A DNA stretch of 12,010 bases. Source: Mageeibacillus sp. UBA5747 (GTDB lineage: Bacteria; Bacillota; Clostridia; Saccharofermentanales; UBA5734). The stretch spans positions 54,992 through 67,001 of the forward strand of contig DIFN01000062.1 of the NCBI GenBank assembly GCA_002419145.1. The letters run 5' to 3'. Position numbers and translations under genes: made by a program. Shown here piece by piece: positions 1-8,000 of the stretch (the first letter of the stretch is position 1; each line of letters begins with the position of its first letter). Below the pieces are notes generated by a model. It saw only the letters and a program-made list of their open reading frames with translations, did no database searches and was not told the origin of the DNA.

Positions 1-585
1 ATGTGCAGCCAGCGCGGCATCCAATTCCTGACGGTCTATGCGTTTTCGACTGAGAATTGGAACCGTCCGGATGACGAAGTCCATGCTTTGATGAATTTAT
101 TCGTCGAGTTCTTCCATCGCTATGAAGCAGAACTGGCTGCCGAGGGGATCCGGATTCGTTTTTCTGGCGATCTGGCTGCTTTACCGGAACATATCCAGAC
201 CATTATTGCTGAGAACGAGACTCATTCAGCCGGCCGGGACAAAATGCAGCTGATCGTGGCTTTTAATTACGGTGGCCGGCGTGAGATTGTCCAGGCCTGC
301 CGCCAGCTGGCACAAAAAGCAGCCGCCGGCGAACTGGATCCTGCCGAAATCGAAGAATCAGACATCCAGCAGGCACTCTATCTGCCTGATATTCCCGATC
401 CTGACTTGATCATCCGGCCGAGCGGGGAGATGCGCTTGTCCAATTTCCTGCTTTGGCAATGCGCCTACGCTGAGTTCTGGTTTTCGGATGTCTTGTGGCC
501 GGATTTTTCCGACGAACATCTGGACCAGGCTCTCATCGCATTCACGGAACGGGATCGCCGCTTTGGAGGAGTTAAGCCAAAATGA
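1..585 (+). CDS. uppS: Undecaprenyl diphosphate synthase (cis-prenyltransferase), 5'-truncated by window edge
   Basis: This cytoplasmic, membrane-associated enzyme adds isopentenyl diphosphate units in cis to farnesyl diphosphate to give C55 undecaprenyl diphosphate, the lipid carrier for peptidoglycan and other wall polymers. The 194 visible codons hold the family blocks TVYAFSTENWNRP (residues 11-23), AFNYGGRREI (87-96), the substrate-binding block RPSGEMRLSNFLLWQ (139-153), VLWPDF (164-169) and the terminal RRFGG. Family members are about 230-255 residues. Roughly the first 50-60 residues are missing, including the catalytic-aspartate segment around DGNGRWA. The ATG at base 1 is therefore an internal Met aligned inside the family fold, not the start. 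Position 140 is Pro where Thr is usual (RTSGE). The stop overlaps the cdsA start by four bases (ATGA), so the two are probably translationally coupled. Identification is secure; the true start lies upstream. Confidence 0.96.
   Translation: MCSQRGIQFLTVYAFSTENWNRPDDEVHALMNLFVEFFHRYEAELAAEGIRIRFSGDLAALPEHIQTIIAENETHSAGRDKMQLIVAFNYGGRREIVQACRQLAQKAAAGELDPAEIEESDIQQALYLPDIPDPDLIIRPSGEMRLSNFLLWQCAYAEFWFSDVLWPDFSDEHLDQALIAFTERDRRFGGVKPK
565..571 (+). promoter_or_regulatory. Ribosome binding site of cdsA
   Basis: A strong purine run, GGAGGAG, lies inside the last codons of uppS, 10 bases before the ATG at 582. It supports that ATG as the cdsA start and shows that cdsA is translated from a site embedded in the upstream gene. 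Confidence 0.75.
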
Positions 586-1472
586 ACCAGCGGATCATCA
601 CTGGAACCTTATTTGCTCTGACCGTCGCTGCATTCGTCATCCCGGGCTATTGGTGGCCTGGGGTTCCCCTGCTGATGCTGGTCCTGGTGGTCTGCCTGGC
701 CCGGACTGAACTCGATCATGCTCTGGCGGTCCGTCAGCTTGGTCTGCCACCTGTGCTGAGCCGGATCGGGGCACTTTTGTTCTTGTTGCCGCTTCTTGTG
801 CTGCTGCCCCAGGTCCAGGAAAGAATCGCTCAGATCAGGCTGGGGCAGACTTGGCTCGGCCTTTTGCTCCTGATGACTGGCCAGATTGCCTGGACGGCTG
901 TCATGGCTTTGACTCTCCTGATCCTCCAGGGACCTCCGGCCATGCCGCGCATTGTTGCCACAGCTGCTGCCATAACTTACCTGGCCTTTCCTTGCGGCAC
1001 CGCCGTGGTGATCCTGATGACCCTGGAGCAGGGCTGGCTTTGGCTGATTGTCGCGCTGGTCACCCCCTGGCTTTCCGATGTGCTGGCCTATTTCACAGGC
1101 TATTTTTTCGGCCGGCACAAGATCGTACCCCAGATCAGCCCGAAAAAGACCGTCGAAGGCAGCCTGGGTGGTCTGGTAGGAGGCATGGCTGCGCTGGCTC
1201 TGACGTTGCCTTTGATCGCCAGATCCCCCTATGCTATTTTTTACCAGTCACCAGCCCACTGGCTGGCGATCGTGTCCGGCGGCATCGTCCTCAGCACGGC
1301 TTCCCAGTTGGGAGACTGGCTGGCTTCAGGCATCAAACGCTGGTGTGATGTCAAGGACTTCGGAGCTTATTTACCCGGTCATGGCGGTACCTTGGACCGC
1401 TTTGACAGTGTGTTGTTTACATTGCCATTTACCCTGCTGCTGGCCATCTGGAGTCAGCTTGCTGGTTATTGA
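582..1472 (+). CDS. cdsA: Phosphatidate cytidylyltransferase (CDP-diglyceride synthase)
   Basis: This integral membrane enzyme converts phosphatidic acid plus CTP to CDP-diacylglycerol and pyrophosphate, the branch-point precursor of anionic phospholipids. The 296-residue product is largely hydrophobic, with apparent membrane segments near 5-40, 60-76, 90-116, 125-147, 150-172, 194-212, 226-240 and 275-292. The C-terminal half carries the family signatures: SDVLAYFTGYFFG (165-177), followed by ISPKKTVEGSLGG (185-197), and the CDS signature beginning SGIKR (249-253) and continuing through KDFG to PGHGGTLDRFDS (265-276). The conserved Asp and His of that block are present. Length is slightly above the usual 260-285, with the extra residues in the variable N-terminal half. 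The start at 582 overlaps uppS by four bases and has a good ribosome binding site. The gap to dxr is 18 bases. Family assignment is firm; membrane boundaries are by eye. Confidence 0.96.
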   Translation: MNQRIITGTLFALTVAAFVIPGYWWPGVPLLMLVLVVCLARTELDHALAVRQLGLPPVLSRIGALLFLLPLLVLLPQVQERIAQIRLGQTWLGLLLLMTGQIAWTAVMALTLLILQGPPAMPRIVATAAAITYLAFPCGTAVVILMTLEQGWLWLIVALVTPWLSDVLAYFTGYFFGRHKIVPQISPKKTVEGSLGGLVGGMAALALTLPLIARSPYAIFYQSPAHWLAIVSGGIVLSTASQLGDWLASGIKRWCDVKDFGAYLPGHGGTLDRFDSVLFTLPFTLLLAIWSQLAGY

Positions 1473-1477
1473 ACACC

Positions 1478-1483
1478 CTGGAG
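1478..1483 (+). promoter_or_regulatory. Ribosome binding site of dxr
   Basis: CTGGAG sits in the 18-base cdsA-dxr gap, 7 bases before the ATG at 1491. It is a moderate Shine-Dalgarno match and supports the chosen start, which places the NADPH-binding loop at the expected distance from the N-terminus. Confidence 0.6.
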
Positions 1484-1490
1484 TTTTCTT

Positions 1491-2654
1491 ATGACCCAAT
1501 CCATCTCACTTTTAGGTTCTACGGGTTCGATCGGCACCCAGACCCTCGAGGTCTGCCGCCATCTCGGGATCAGGGTTGCAGCCCTGACCTGTGGGCACCA
1601 TCTCAATACCCTGGAGCGCCAGATCCGGGAATTTCTGCCAGAACTGGTCTCCGTGGCCCGTGAAGAAGACGCGCTGGATTTGAAAAACCGCCTGGCCGGG
1701 GAATTCCCCAGGTTGGAAATCCTCCATGGCCGCGAAGGCAACCTGGCAGCCGCGACCTTGTCAGGGGTCACAACCGTAGTGGCCGCCATGGTCGGTGTTG
1801 CCGGGCTTGAGCCTGTGCTGGCTGCTGTTCGGGCGGGCAAGACGATTGCTCTGGCCAACAAGGAAACTCTGGTCGCCGGTGGTGCCCTGGTCATGCCGCT
1901 GCTTCCGCAAACGGGTGCCCGGCTTTATCCGGTCGATAGTGAGCATTCGGCGATCTGGCAATGCCTGGCAGGTGCCCCGGCTGGATCACTGTCCCGGATT
2001 TTCCTCACGGCCAGCGGCGGACCCTTCCGCGGTAAAACCCGCGCCGACCTGGCCAACGTCACCGTTGAGCAAGCTCTTTGCCACCCAACCTGGGCCATGG
2101 GGGGCAAGATCACGATTGATTCGGCTACCCTGATGAACAAAGGCCTGGAGGTCATCGAAGCTGCCTGGTTGTTTGACTGCCCCGTGGATCAAATCGAAGT
2201 CGTCGTCCACCCCCAGAGCATCATCCACTCCATGGTTGAGCTCAACGATGGATCTGTCCTGGCCCAGCTGGGTTTTCCCGACATGAAACTGCCAATCCAG
2301 CTGGCTTTGACCTGGCCGGAGCGCCAGGTAAGCCTGGAACCCCGCTACAACCCATTTGACCCGCGTACCACCCACTTGACCTTTTCGCCACCAGACACGG
2401 ACACGTTCCGGCTCCTTGAGCTCGCCTACGTCGCAGCCCGCACAGGCGGCACCCTGCCGGCTGTTCTCAATACCGCCAACGAAGCCGCAGTCGAACTCTT
2501 CCTGTCCGGACGGATTGGTTTCCTGGACATTGCCACCCGGGTCGAGAATTGCCTGGAGCAACATGAACGTTCCGGCTGGCAACGTGAGTTTGACTTTGCC
2601 ACCATCATGGAACTGGACCGCTGGGCCCGCCATCAAATCCTCTCCGGCATCTAA
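1491..2654 (+). CDS. dxr: 1-deoxy-D-xylulose 5-phosphate reductoisomerase
   Basis: This cytoplasmic enzyme carries out the first committed step of the MEP pathway, rearranging and reducing 1-deoxy-D-xylulose 5-phosphate to 2-C-methyl-D-erythritol 4-phosphate with NADPH and a divalent metal. It is the target of fosmidomycin. The 387-residue length is typical. The N-terminal Rossmann domain opens with the NADPH loop GSTGSIG (9-15), and LANKETLVAGG lies at 121-131. The metal ligands are visible as D149 and E151 in PVDSEHSAIWQ and E220 in MNKGLE. The substrate phosphate and backbone-binding elements ASGGPFR (174-180), HPTWAMGGKI (198-207) and the DSATLMNK block (210-217) are intact, as is HPQSIIHSMVE (240-250). 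The C-terminal helical domain follows from about residue 290 and contains NTANEAAVELFL. It lies 18 bases after cdsA and 17 before rseP. All key residues are present, so the gene should be functional. Confidence 0.98.
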   Translation: MTQSISLLGSTGSIGTQTLEVCRHLGIRVAALTCGHHLNTLERQIREFLPELVSVAREEDALDLKNRLAGEFPRLEILHGREGNLAAATLSGVTTVVAAMVGVAGLEPVLAAVRAGKTIALANKETLVAGGALVMPLLPQTGARLYPVDSEHSAIWQCLAGAPAGSLSRIFLTASGGPFRGKTRADLANVTVEQALCHPTWAMGGKITIDSATLMNKGLEVIEAAWLFDCPVDQIEVVVHPQSIIHSMVELNDGSVLAQLGFPDMKLPIQLALTWPERQVSLEPRYNPFDPRTTHLTFSPPDTDTFRLLELAYVAARTGGTLPAVLNTANEAAVELFLSGRIGFLDIATRVENCLEQHERSGWQREFDFATIMELDRWARHQILSGI

Positions 2655-2657
2655 ATC

Positions 2658-2663
2658 AAGGAG
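2658..2663 (+). promoter_or_regulatory. Ribosome binding site of rseP
   Basis: AAGGAG lies in the 17-base dxr-rseP gap, 8 bases before the ATG at 2672. It is a near-ideal Shine-Dalgarno and fixes the start, which puts the HELGH active site at residue 17 as expected for the family. Confidence 0.8.
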
Positions 2664-2671
2664 CATCACTT

Positions 2672-3973
2672 ATGGGTATTTTCGTAGGCATTGTCCTTTT
2701 AAGCATTTTAATGATCGTCCACGAACTGGGCCATTTCCTGACGGGCCTTAAACTGGGTTTCAGGATCCTGGAATTCTCCCTGTTCATGGGTCCGGTGCTG
2801 TATTCGCGCGAGCGCAATGGGATCCGCTACAGCATCAAACTGCTGCCAATCGGAGCCTCTGTCCGCTTTGCCGGCGAGGAAGATGAGGAGATGAACGGGT
2901 TAGACCCCAGAGATCCTGGTCTCTTTTTCAACCGGCCGCGCTGGGCCCGGGCCATCGTCATCGGCACCGGTCCGGCTGTCAACCTGCTCTCAGGTGTCTT
3001 GGCTTTCCTAATTCTGTTCGCCTCCTTTGGCTATACCATCCCGGTCATCCAGGAAACTTACCAGGATACATTGGCCCAGTCAGCTGGCCTGGTTGCCGGC
3101 GACCGGATCGTCTCAGCCAATGGCCAGGCTGTCCGGACGACACTGGACTATTCAGCGGTGGACCTGTTTACACCAGAAGACCAGGCGATTGAGCTGGTTG
3201 TCGAGCGTGAAGGCCAGGGCCGGCGCATGGTTCTCCTGCAACCTATCACGACCGAGCGCTACCGGCTCGGGGTGACAATTGAACCTGAACTCAGCGGCGA
3301 AGGTGCGATCATTGCCCAGGTGGATCCAGAATCCAATCAAGGCCAGCCTGTCCTGGCTGCAGGCGACGTCCTGCTGGCTGTCAATGGTGTCCCCTACAGC
3401 GACACAGAGGGTTTCCGGGATGAGATCCAGGCCAGTGCCGGCCGGATGCTGAGCGTTGACATTTTGCGTGATGGCCAGCCCCAGACGGTCTCCATGGTGG
3501 CCATCCAAACCCAGGTCAGTTTACCGCGCGGCATCTGGTTTGCGACCAGCCGCGAGTTTGTCCCAGCCATCGGCCAGTCCTTCCAGTGGTCCTGGTCGAT
3601 CGTCAAAGTAACGGTCAAAAGCATCGGCGCCATTTTCACGGGCGAAGTCAGGGCCGAGGACACTTTGTCCGGCCCCGTCGGCGTCGTTTCCATGGTTAGC
3701 AACGTCGTTGAAAATGACCAGCCGGTCAGCGACAAGATCTACCAGCTGCTGTGGCTTTTTGCCTTGATCTCGGTCAGCCTCGGCTTCATGAACCTCCTGC
3801 CGATTCCGCCGCTGGACGGCAATCACCTGGTCTTGATCGGGATCGAAGCCATCCGGGGCAAACGACTCGAGCCGCGTCTGCAAACCATCATCGGTATGAT
3901 CGGCCTCGCCCTGATCGTATTCCTCGGCCTGGCAGGCTTAATCTTTGACATCATGCGCCTGACGGGAGGTTGA
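2672..3973 (+). CDS. rseP: Site-2 family intramembrane zinc metalloprotease (RseP/RasP)
   Basis: This membrane protease (M50 family) cleaves transmembrane segments, classically anti-sigma factors already trimmed by a site-1 protease, and it also clears remnant signal peptides. The 433-residue protein has the zinc-binding active site HELGH (17-21) in the first membrane helix. Next come the FNRPRWAR block (86-93) and a second hydrophobic stretch at about 93-120. Two tandem PDZ-like domains follow at about 123-195 (AGLVAGDRIVSANG) and 205-278 (LAAGDVLLAVNG). SGPVGVVS (333-340) comes next, then a third hydrophobic segment (357-378) ending in NLLPIPPLDGN (374-384), and a last helix at about 405-428. 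D382 of the LDG motif is the expected third zinc ligand. The usual LDGG reads LDGN. E. coli RseP has two PDZ domains in about 450 residues. The actual substrate in this organism cannot be told from the window. Confidence 0.95.
   Translation: MGIFVGIVLLSILMIVHELGHFLTGLKLGFRILEFSLFMGPVLYSRERNGIRYSIKLLPIGASVRFAGEEDEEMNGLDPRDPGLFFNRPRWARAIVIGTGPAVNLLSGVLAFLILFASFGYTIPVIQETYQDTLAQSAGLVAGDRIVSANGQAVRTTLDYSAVDLFTPEDQAIELVVEREGQGRRMVLLQPITTERYRLGVTIEPELSGEGAIIAQVDPESNQGQPVLAAGDVLLAVNGVPYSDTEGFRDEIQASAGRMLSVDILRDGQPQTVSMVAIQTQVSLPRGIWFATSREFVPAIGQSFQWSWSIVKVTVKSIGAIFTGEVRAEDTLSGPVGVVSMVSNVVENDQPVSDKIYQLLWLFALISVSLGFMNLLPIPPLDGNHLVLIGIEAIRGKRLEPRLQTIIGMIGLALIVFLGLAGLIFDIMRLTGG
3964..3969 (+). promoter_or_regulatory. 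Ribosome binding site that decides the ispG start
   Basis: GGGAGG sits at the very end of rseP. It is 6 bases before the ATG at 3976 and directly abuts the in-frame TTG at 3970, so only the ATG has usable spacing. This favours initiation at 3976 over the TTG two codons upstream. Confidence 0.75.
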
Positions 3974-3975
3974 CC

Positions 3976-5037
3976 ATGTTTGAACGTAAAATCACACGCC
4001 CGGTTCACGTCGGCGATCTGACCATTGGTGACGGGGCCCAGATCGTGATCCAGTCGATGAATAACACAGATACCCGCGACGTCCAGGCCACGCTGCGCCA
4101 GATTGCCGAGCTCGCCGAGGCGGGATGTGACCTGACCCGGGTGGCCATTCCCGACCAGGAAGCGGCTGATGCCCTGGCCCGGATTCGCCCCCAATCAGCC
4201 TTGCCGATCGTCGCCGATATTCATTTTGACTACCGTCTGGCTCTGGCTGCACTGGCTGCCGGCGCAGACAAGATCCGGATCAATCCCGGCAATATCGGCG
4301 GACCAGACATGGTGCGTCAGGTGGCTGAAGCTGCCCGGGAACGGGGTGTGCCGATTCGCGTTGGTGTCAATTCCGGCTCACTCAGCCGCGCAATCGTCGA
4401 TCGCTTTGGCGGTGTCAATGCTCAGTCCATGGTCACTTCAGCTCTGGAATCCGTTGCCCTGCTGGAATACTGGGATTTTGACGACATTGTCATCTCGATC
4501 AAAGCCTCTGACCCAGCCCTGACGATCCAGACCTACCGCCTGCTTGCAGAAAAAACCCAGTATCCCCTCCACCTCGGTGTGACGGAAGCCGGAACTCGCA
4601 ATGAAGGTGCCATCCGATCTGCGATCGGGATCGGCACCTTGCTGGCCGAGGGCATCGGCGATACTCTGCGGGTTTCCCTGACCGCTGACCCAGTCGATGA
4701 AATTGCCGCCGCCTACAGCATCCTCAAAGCACTCGGACTGAGAAGCCACGGCCCGCAGCTGATCAGCTGCCCGACCTGTGGCCGGACCAGCGTTGACCTG
4801 ATCCGGATCGCTGCCGAAGTCGAAGAACGCCTCAAATCCATCAAAGCCCCGATCAAGGTCGCTGTCATGGGCTGCGCCGTTAATGGCCCCGGTGAGGCGC
4901 GTCACGCCGATGTCGGTCTGGCTGGGGGCAAAGGTGAGTTCCTGCTCTTTTCCCACGGCGAAATCATCCGCAAAGTGCCCGAGGAACAAGCAATCGAGGC
5001 TCTGATGACTGAAATTGCCCGGATCACCGAGGCCTGA
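3976..5037 (+). CDS. ispG: 4-hydroxy-3-methylbut-2-enyl diphosphate synthase (flavodoxin/ferredoxin-dependent)
   Basis: This iron-sulfur enzyme of the MEP pathway (GcpE) reductively opens 2-C-methyl-D-erythritol 2,4-cyclodiphosphate to HMBPP. The 353-residue length fits the bacterial two-domain form. The N-terminal TIM-barrel domain contains VIQSMNNTDTRD (24-35), VADIHFDYRLA (79-89), KIRINPGNIG (99-108) and GVNSGSLS (130-137), with GVTEAGTRNEGAIRSAIGIG at about 201-220. The C-terminal cluster domain has the [4Fe-4S] ligands C265 and C268 in CPTCGRT, C300 in MGCAVNGPGE, and E307 at the end of that motif. An in-frame TTG at 3970 would add two residues and overlap the rseP stop, but it has no spacing from the ribosome binding site, so I start at the ATG. 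It is 2 bases after rseP and 3 before polC, consistent with tight coupling. It acts in the same pathway as dxr two genes upstream. Confidence 0.97.
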   Translation: MFERKITRPVHVGDLTIGDGAQIVIQSMNNTDTRDVQATLRQIAELAEAGCDLTRVAIPDQEAADALARIRPQSALPIVADIHFDYRLALAALAAGADKIRINPGNIGGPDMVRQVAEAARERGVPIRVGVNSGSLSRAIVDRFGGVNAQSMVTSALESVALLEYWDFDDIVISIKASDPALTIQTYRLLAEKTQYPLHLGVTEAGTRNEGAIRSAIGIGTLLAEGIGDTLRVSLTADPVDEIAAAYSILKALGLRSHGPQLISCPTCGRTSVDLIRIAAEVEERLKSIKAPIKVAVMGCAVNGPGEARHADVGLAGGKGEFLLFSHGEIIRKVPEEQAIEALMTEIARITEA

Positions 5038-5040
5038 GCG

Positions 5041-8000
5041 ATGCAATCCAACTGGTATGATTTCTTTGCCCAATTGCTGTCGAACCCCGCCCTGCTCGAC
5101 CAGCTCAGGCAGCAAAATGCCTTGGTTACAGGCCTGACAGTCAAAAAGACTGGCCGGGTGAACTTCCAGATCCTGACGGGTACCCCTTTGCCGACCGATC
5201 TTTTGGTCACGCTGGAGGATACCCTGGAACAGGTGCTGCCTGCTCAGGAAGTCCTGATCCGCCAGACATTCGCCGAGCCACTGGCTCAGGACCAGCTGCA
5301 GCAGGCCGCTGCCAACCTGTCCTCCTGGCTGGTTCGCCATTTGCGCAAGAAGGACCCCTTTCATGCTGCTTTGCTGCATCATGCCGAGTTCATCGCCCAG
5401 GATATGGATGTGTCCCGGGTCGAGGTCCATGTCACGGAAACCAGCCGCGATGACCTGGCGCACATCGTCAGTGCTGAGCTGGCCCAACTGACCCGCGAGG
5501 CACTGGGCCAGACCGTCAATTTCGAGTTCATTGCCTCGACTCAAGACCTGCGCGATTACACCGCAGATATGCTGCGTCAGCAACAGGCTGAAGCCAGACG
5601 ACAGCTCGCGGCCATGCCGGGGCAAGACGATGGCGAGTTTTGCTCAGTGCCACCCCGGGCTTCAGCCAATGGCCACGCCAACACCCGTGCGCATGGCCCG
5701 GGTGCGACCTATCGTCGTGCTCCCAAGCCGGAAGGCATCCTCTGGGGCAAGGTCCATGGCGAGCTCAAGCGCCAGGCAATCCGTGATTTGACGACCGAAT
5801 CTGGCCTGGTCCTCATGGAAGGCGAGATTTTCTCACAGGAATGCCGCACCGTCAGCAATGGCACCCGTTTGCTTTACAAATTCGCCCTGACCGATCTGAC
5901 GAGCTCCATCACTTGCATCCTGTTTGCCAAACCCGAAGACCAGGAATTGCTCGATGGCTTGTTGAAAAAGGCTTCCTATCTGCGCGTCAGTGCTGAAATC
6001 TCGTTTGATGCCCAATTCAGCAAAGATCTGCAAGCCCGCGTACTCGGTCTGCAGGAGGCCAAACGCCAGGCTGGGCGCGAAGACAGGGCAGATCTGAAAC
6101 GGGTCGAACTGCATGCCCATACCAAAATGAGCACCAAGGATGCGGTCTGCGAAACCAAAGACCTGGTCCGGCTGGCAGCCCGCTTTGGCCATCCGGCAGT
6201 CGCGATCACCGACCATGGTGTCGTCCAGTCTTTCCCGGATGCGGCTGCGGCCAAAGCGGACCTCAGGCGCATAGGGCAGGAGATCAAGATCATTTACGGC
6301 ATGGAAGGTTATCTGGTCGATGACGGCCCATCCGTTGCCTGGTCCGTCGAACAAGCCGACCTTAGCCAGGGTTTTGTCGCTCTTGATGTCGAAACGACAG
6401 GCCTCGATCCTGCCAAAGACCGCGTGATCGAAGTGGCGCTCGTGCCTTTCCTCCCGGACGGGAAGGGGGGATTTGACGCCGGTGAACCGTGGGTCACCCT
6501 GGTCAATCCCCAAGTGGACCTGCCACCCAAAATCACCGAACTGACTGGCATCACGGCCCTCGACTTGCAGGGCGCCCCCGATCCCTGGTCCGTGTTCTGC
6601 GAATTGGCAGAAAGGATCGGCGACCAACCTGTTGTCGCCCACAATGCCTTTTTCGACTTGGCTTTCGTGCGCTATGAGGGCTTCCGCACGCCAGTTGAAA
6701 ACGACCCGCGCCTGAAATTCAATCCGCCGCTGGTCGACACACTGGCTTTGTCCCGGGCCATGATCCCTGAGCTTGCCAATCACAAGCTCAATACAGTCGC
6801 TGCTCACCTGGGCATCGGCCAGGACCGCCATCACCGCGCCGACGATGATGCCCGGGCTTGTGGCGAAATATTTGCCCGGCTCTTCCAGCGCTCGGGCGCG
6901 TCCAGCCTGGCGGAGCTGAATACCAGGCTGGGCCACCTCAGCGACGAAGAAGTCCGCGAACACCGCCGCTCCGTCTACCATGTCATCCTGCTGGCCAAGG
7001 ACAGCCTCGGCCTGTACAATCTGTATCGCCTGGTTTCAGCTTCGCATACGCGCTTTTTCCACATGCGCCCACGCATTCCCCGGGCCTGGCTGCAGTACTT
7101 CCGCTCCGGCCTTATCATCGGCAGCGCCTGCGAGGCGGGCGAACTGTTCCAGACCGTGCTTGAAGCCTACCGGGCATCCGGCAACCAATATGATACGGCC
7201 AAGTCCCTTCTGATGCAGCAGCCAGCTGTCGACAAAGCGCGCTTTTACGATTATCTCGAAATCCAGCCGATTTCCAATAACGGCTATTATCTGCGCCAGG
7301 AATCGAGCGGCCTGAATTCGGAAGAAGACCTGCGTCATCTGAACCGCCTGATCGTCGCCCTCGGCCAGCGCGCTCGAAAACCGGTCTGTGCCACCTGCGA
7401 CGTCCACTTTCTGGAGCGTGAAGACGCCGAACTCCGGCGAATCCTGCTGGCCGACAACGGGTATTCCGATTTCGCTGACCAGCCGGACCTGCACCTGCGC
7501 ACCACCGGCGAGATGCTGGCGGAGTTTGCCTACCTGGGCGATGCCGTTGCCCGCGACGTGGTGATCACCCAACCACAGGCCATTGCCGACCTGGTCGACC
7601 CCGATCTCAAGCCTTTCCCGGATGGTTCGTTTCCACCGATCATTGCCTCGGCGCCCGATGATATTCGGCGCCTGACCTGGGACACCGCTCAGGCCATGTA
7701 CGGCCGGGATGGTAAGCTGCCAGACGTCGTGCGCGAAAGGATCGAACGGGAACTGCATTCGATTATTGACAACGGCTTTTCAGTCATGTACTACATTGCC
7801 CATCACCTGGTGCGCCAGTCCAATGAAGACGGCTACATCGTTGGTTCACGTGGTTCCGTCGGATCCTCGCTGGTCGCGACATTGTGCGGCATCACCGAGG
7901 TCAATCCGCTCCTGCCGCACTATGTCTGCCCGCAGTGTCACTTTTTCGAGCCCGATACCAGCGGCCAATACAGTTCTGGCTACGATCTGCCAGCCAAAAC

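Noticed and set aside
1..3. ATG at base 1 as the true start of uppS
   Set aside because: It aligns to the middle of the family fold, just before TVYAFSTENW. The essential N-terminal block with the catalytic Asp is absent, so the gene begins upstream of the window.
4438..5625. Long minus-strand open frame of 395 codons across ispG and polC
   Set aside because: It lies opposite two genes with all catalytic motifs intact, and its translation is rich in Gln, Asp and Gly with no recognisable domain. It is the shadow of GC-rich codon use.
5833..6981. Long minus-strand open frame of 382 codons inside polC
   Set aside because: It is antisense to the OB, PHP and exonuclease domains of PolC, has no family motif, and spans no intergenic signal of its own.
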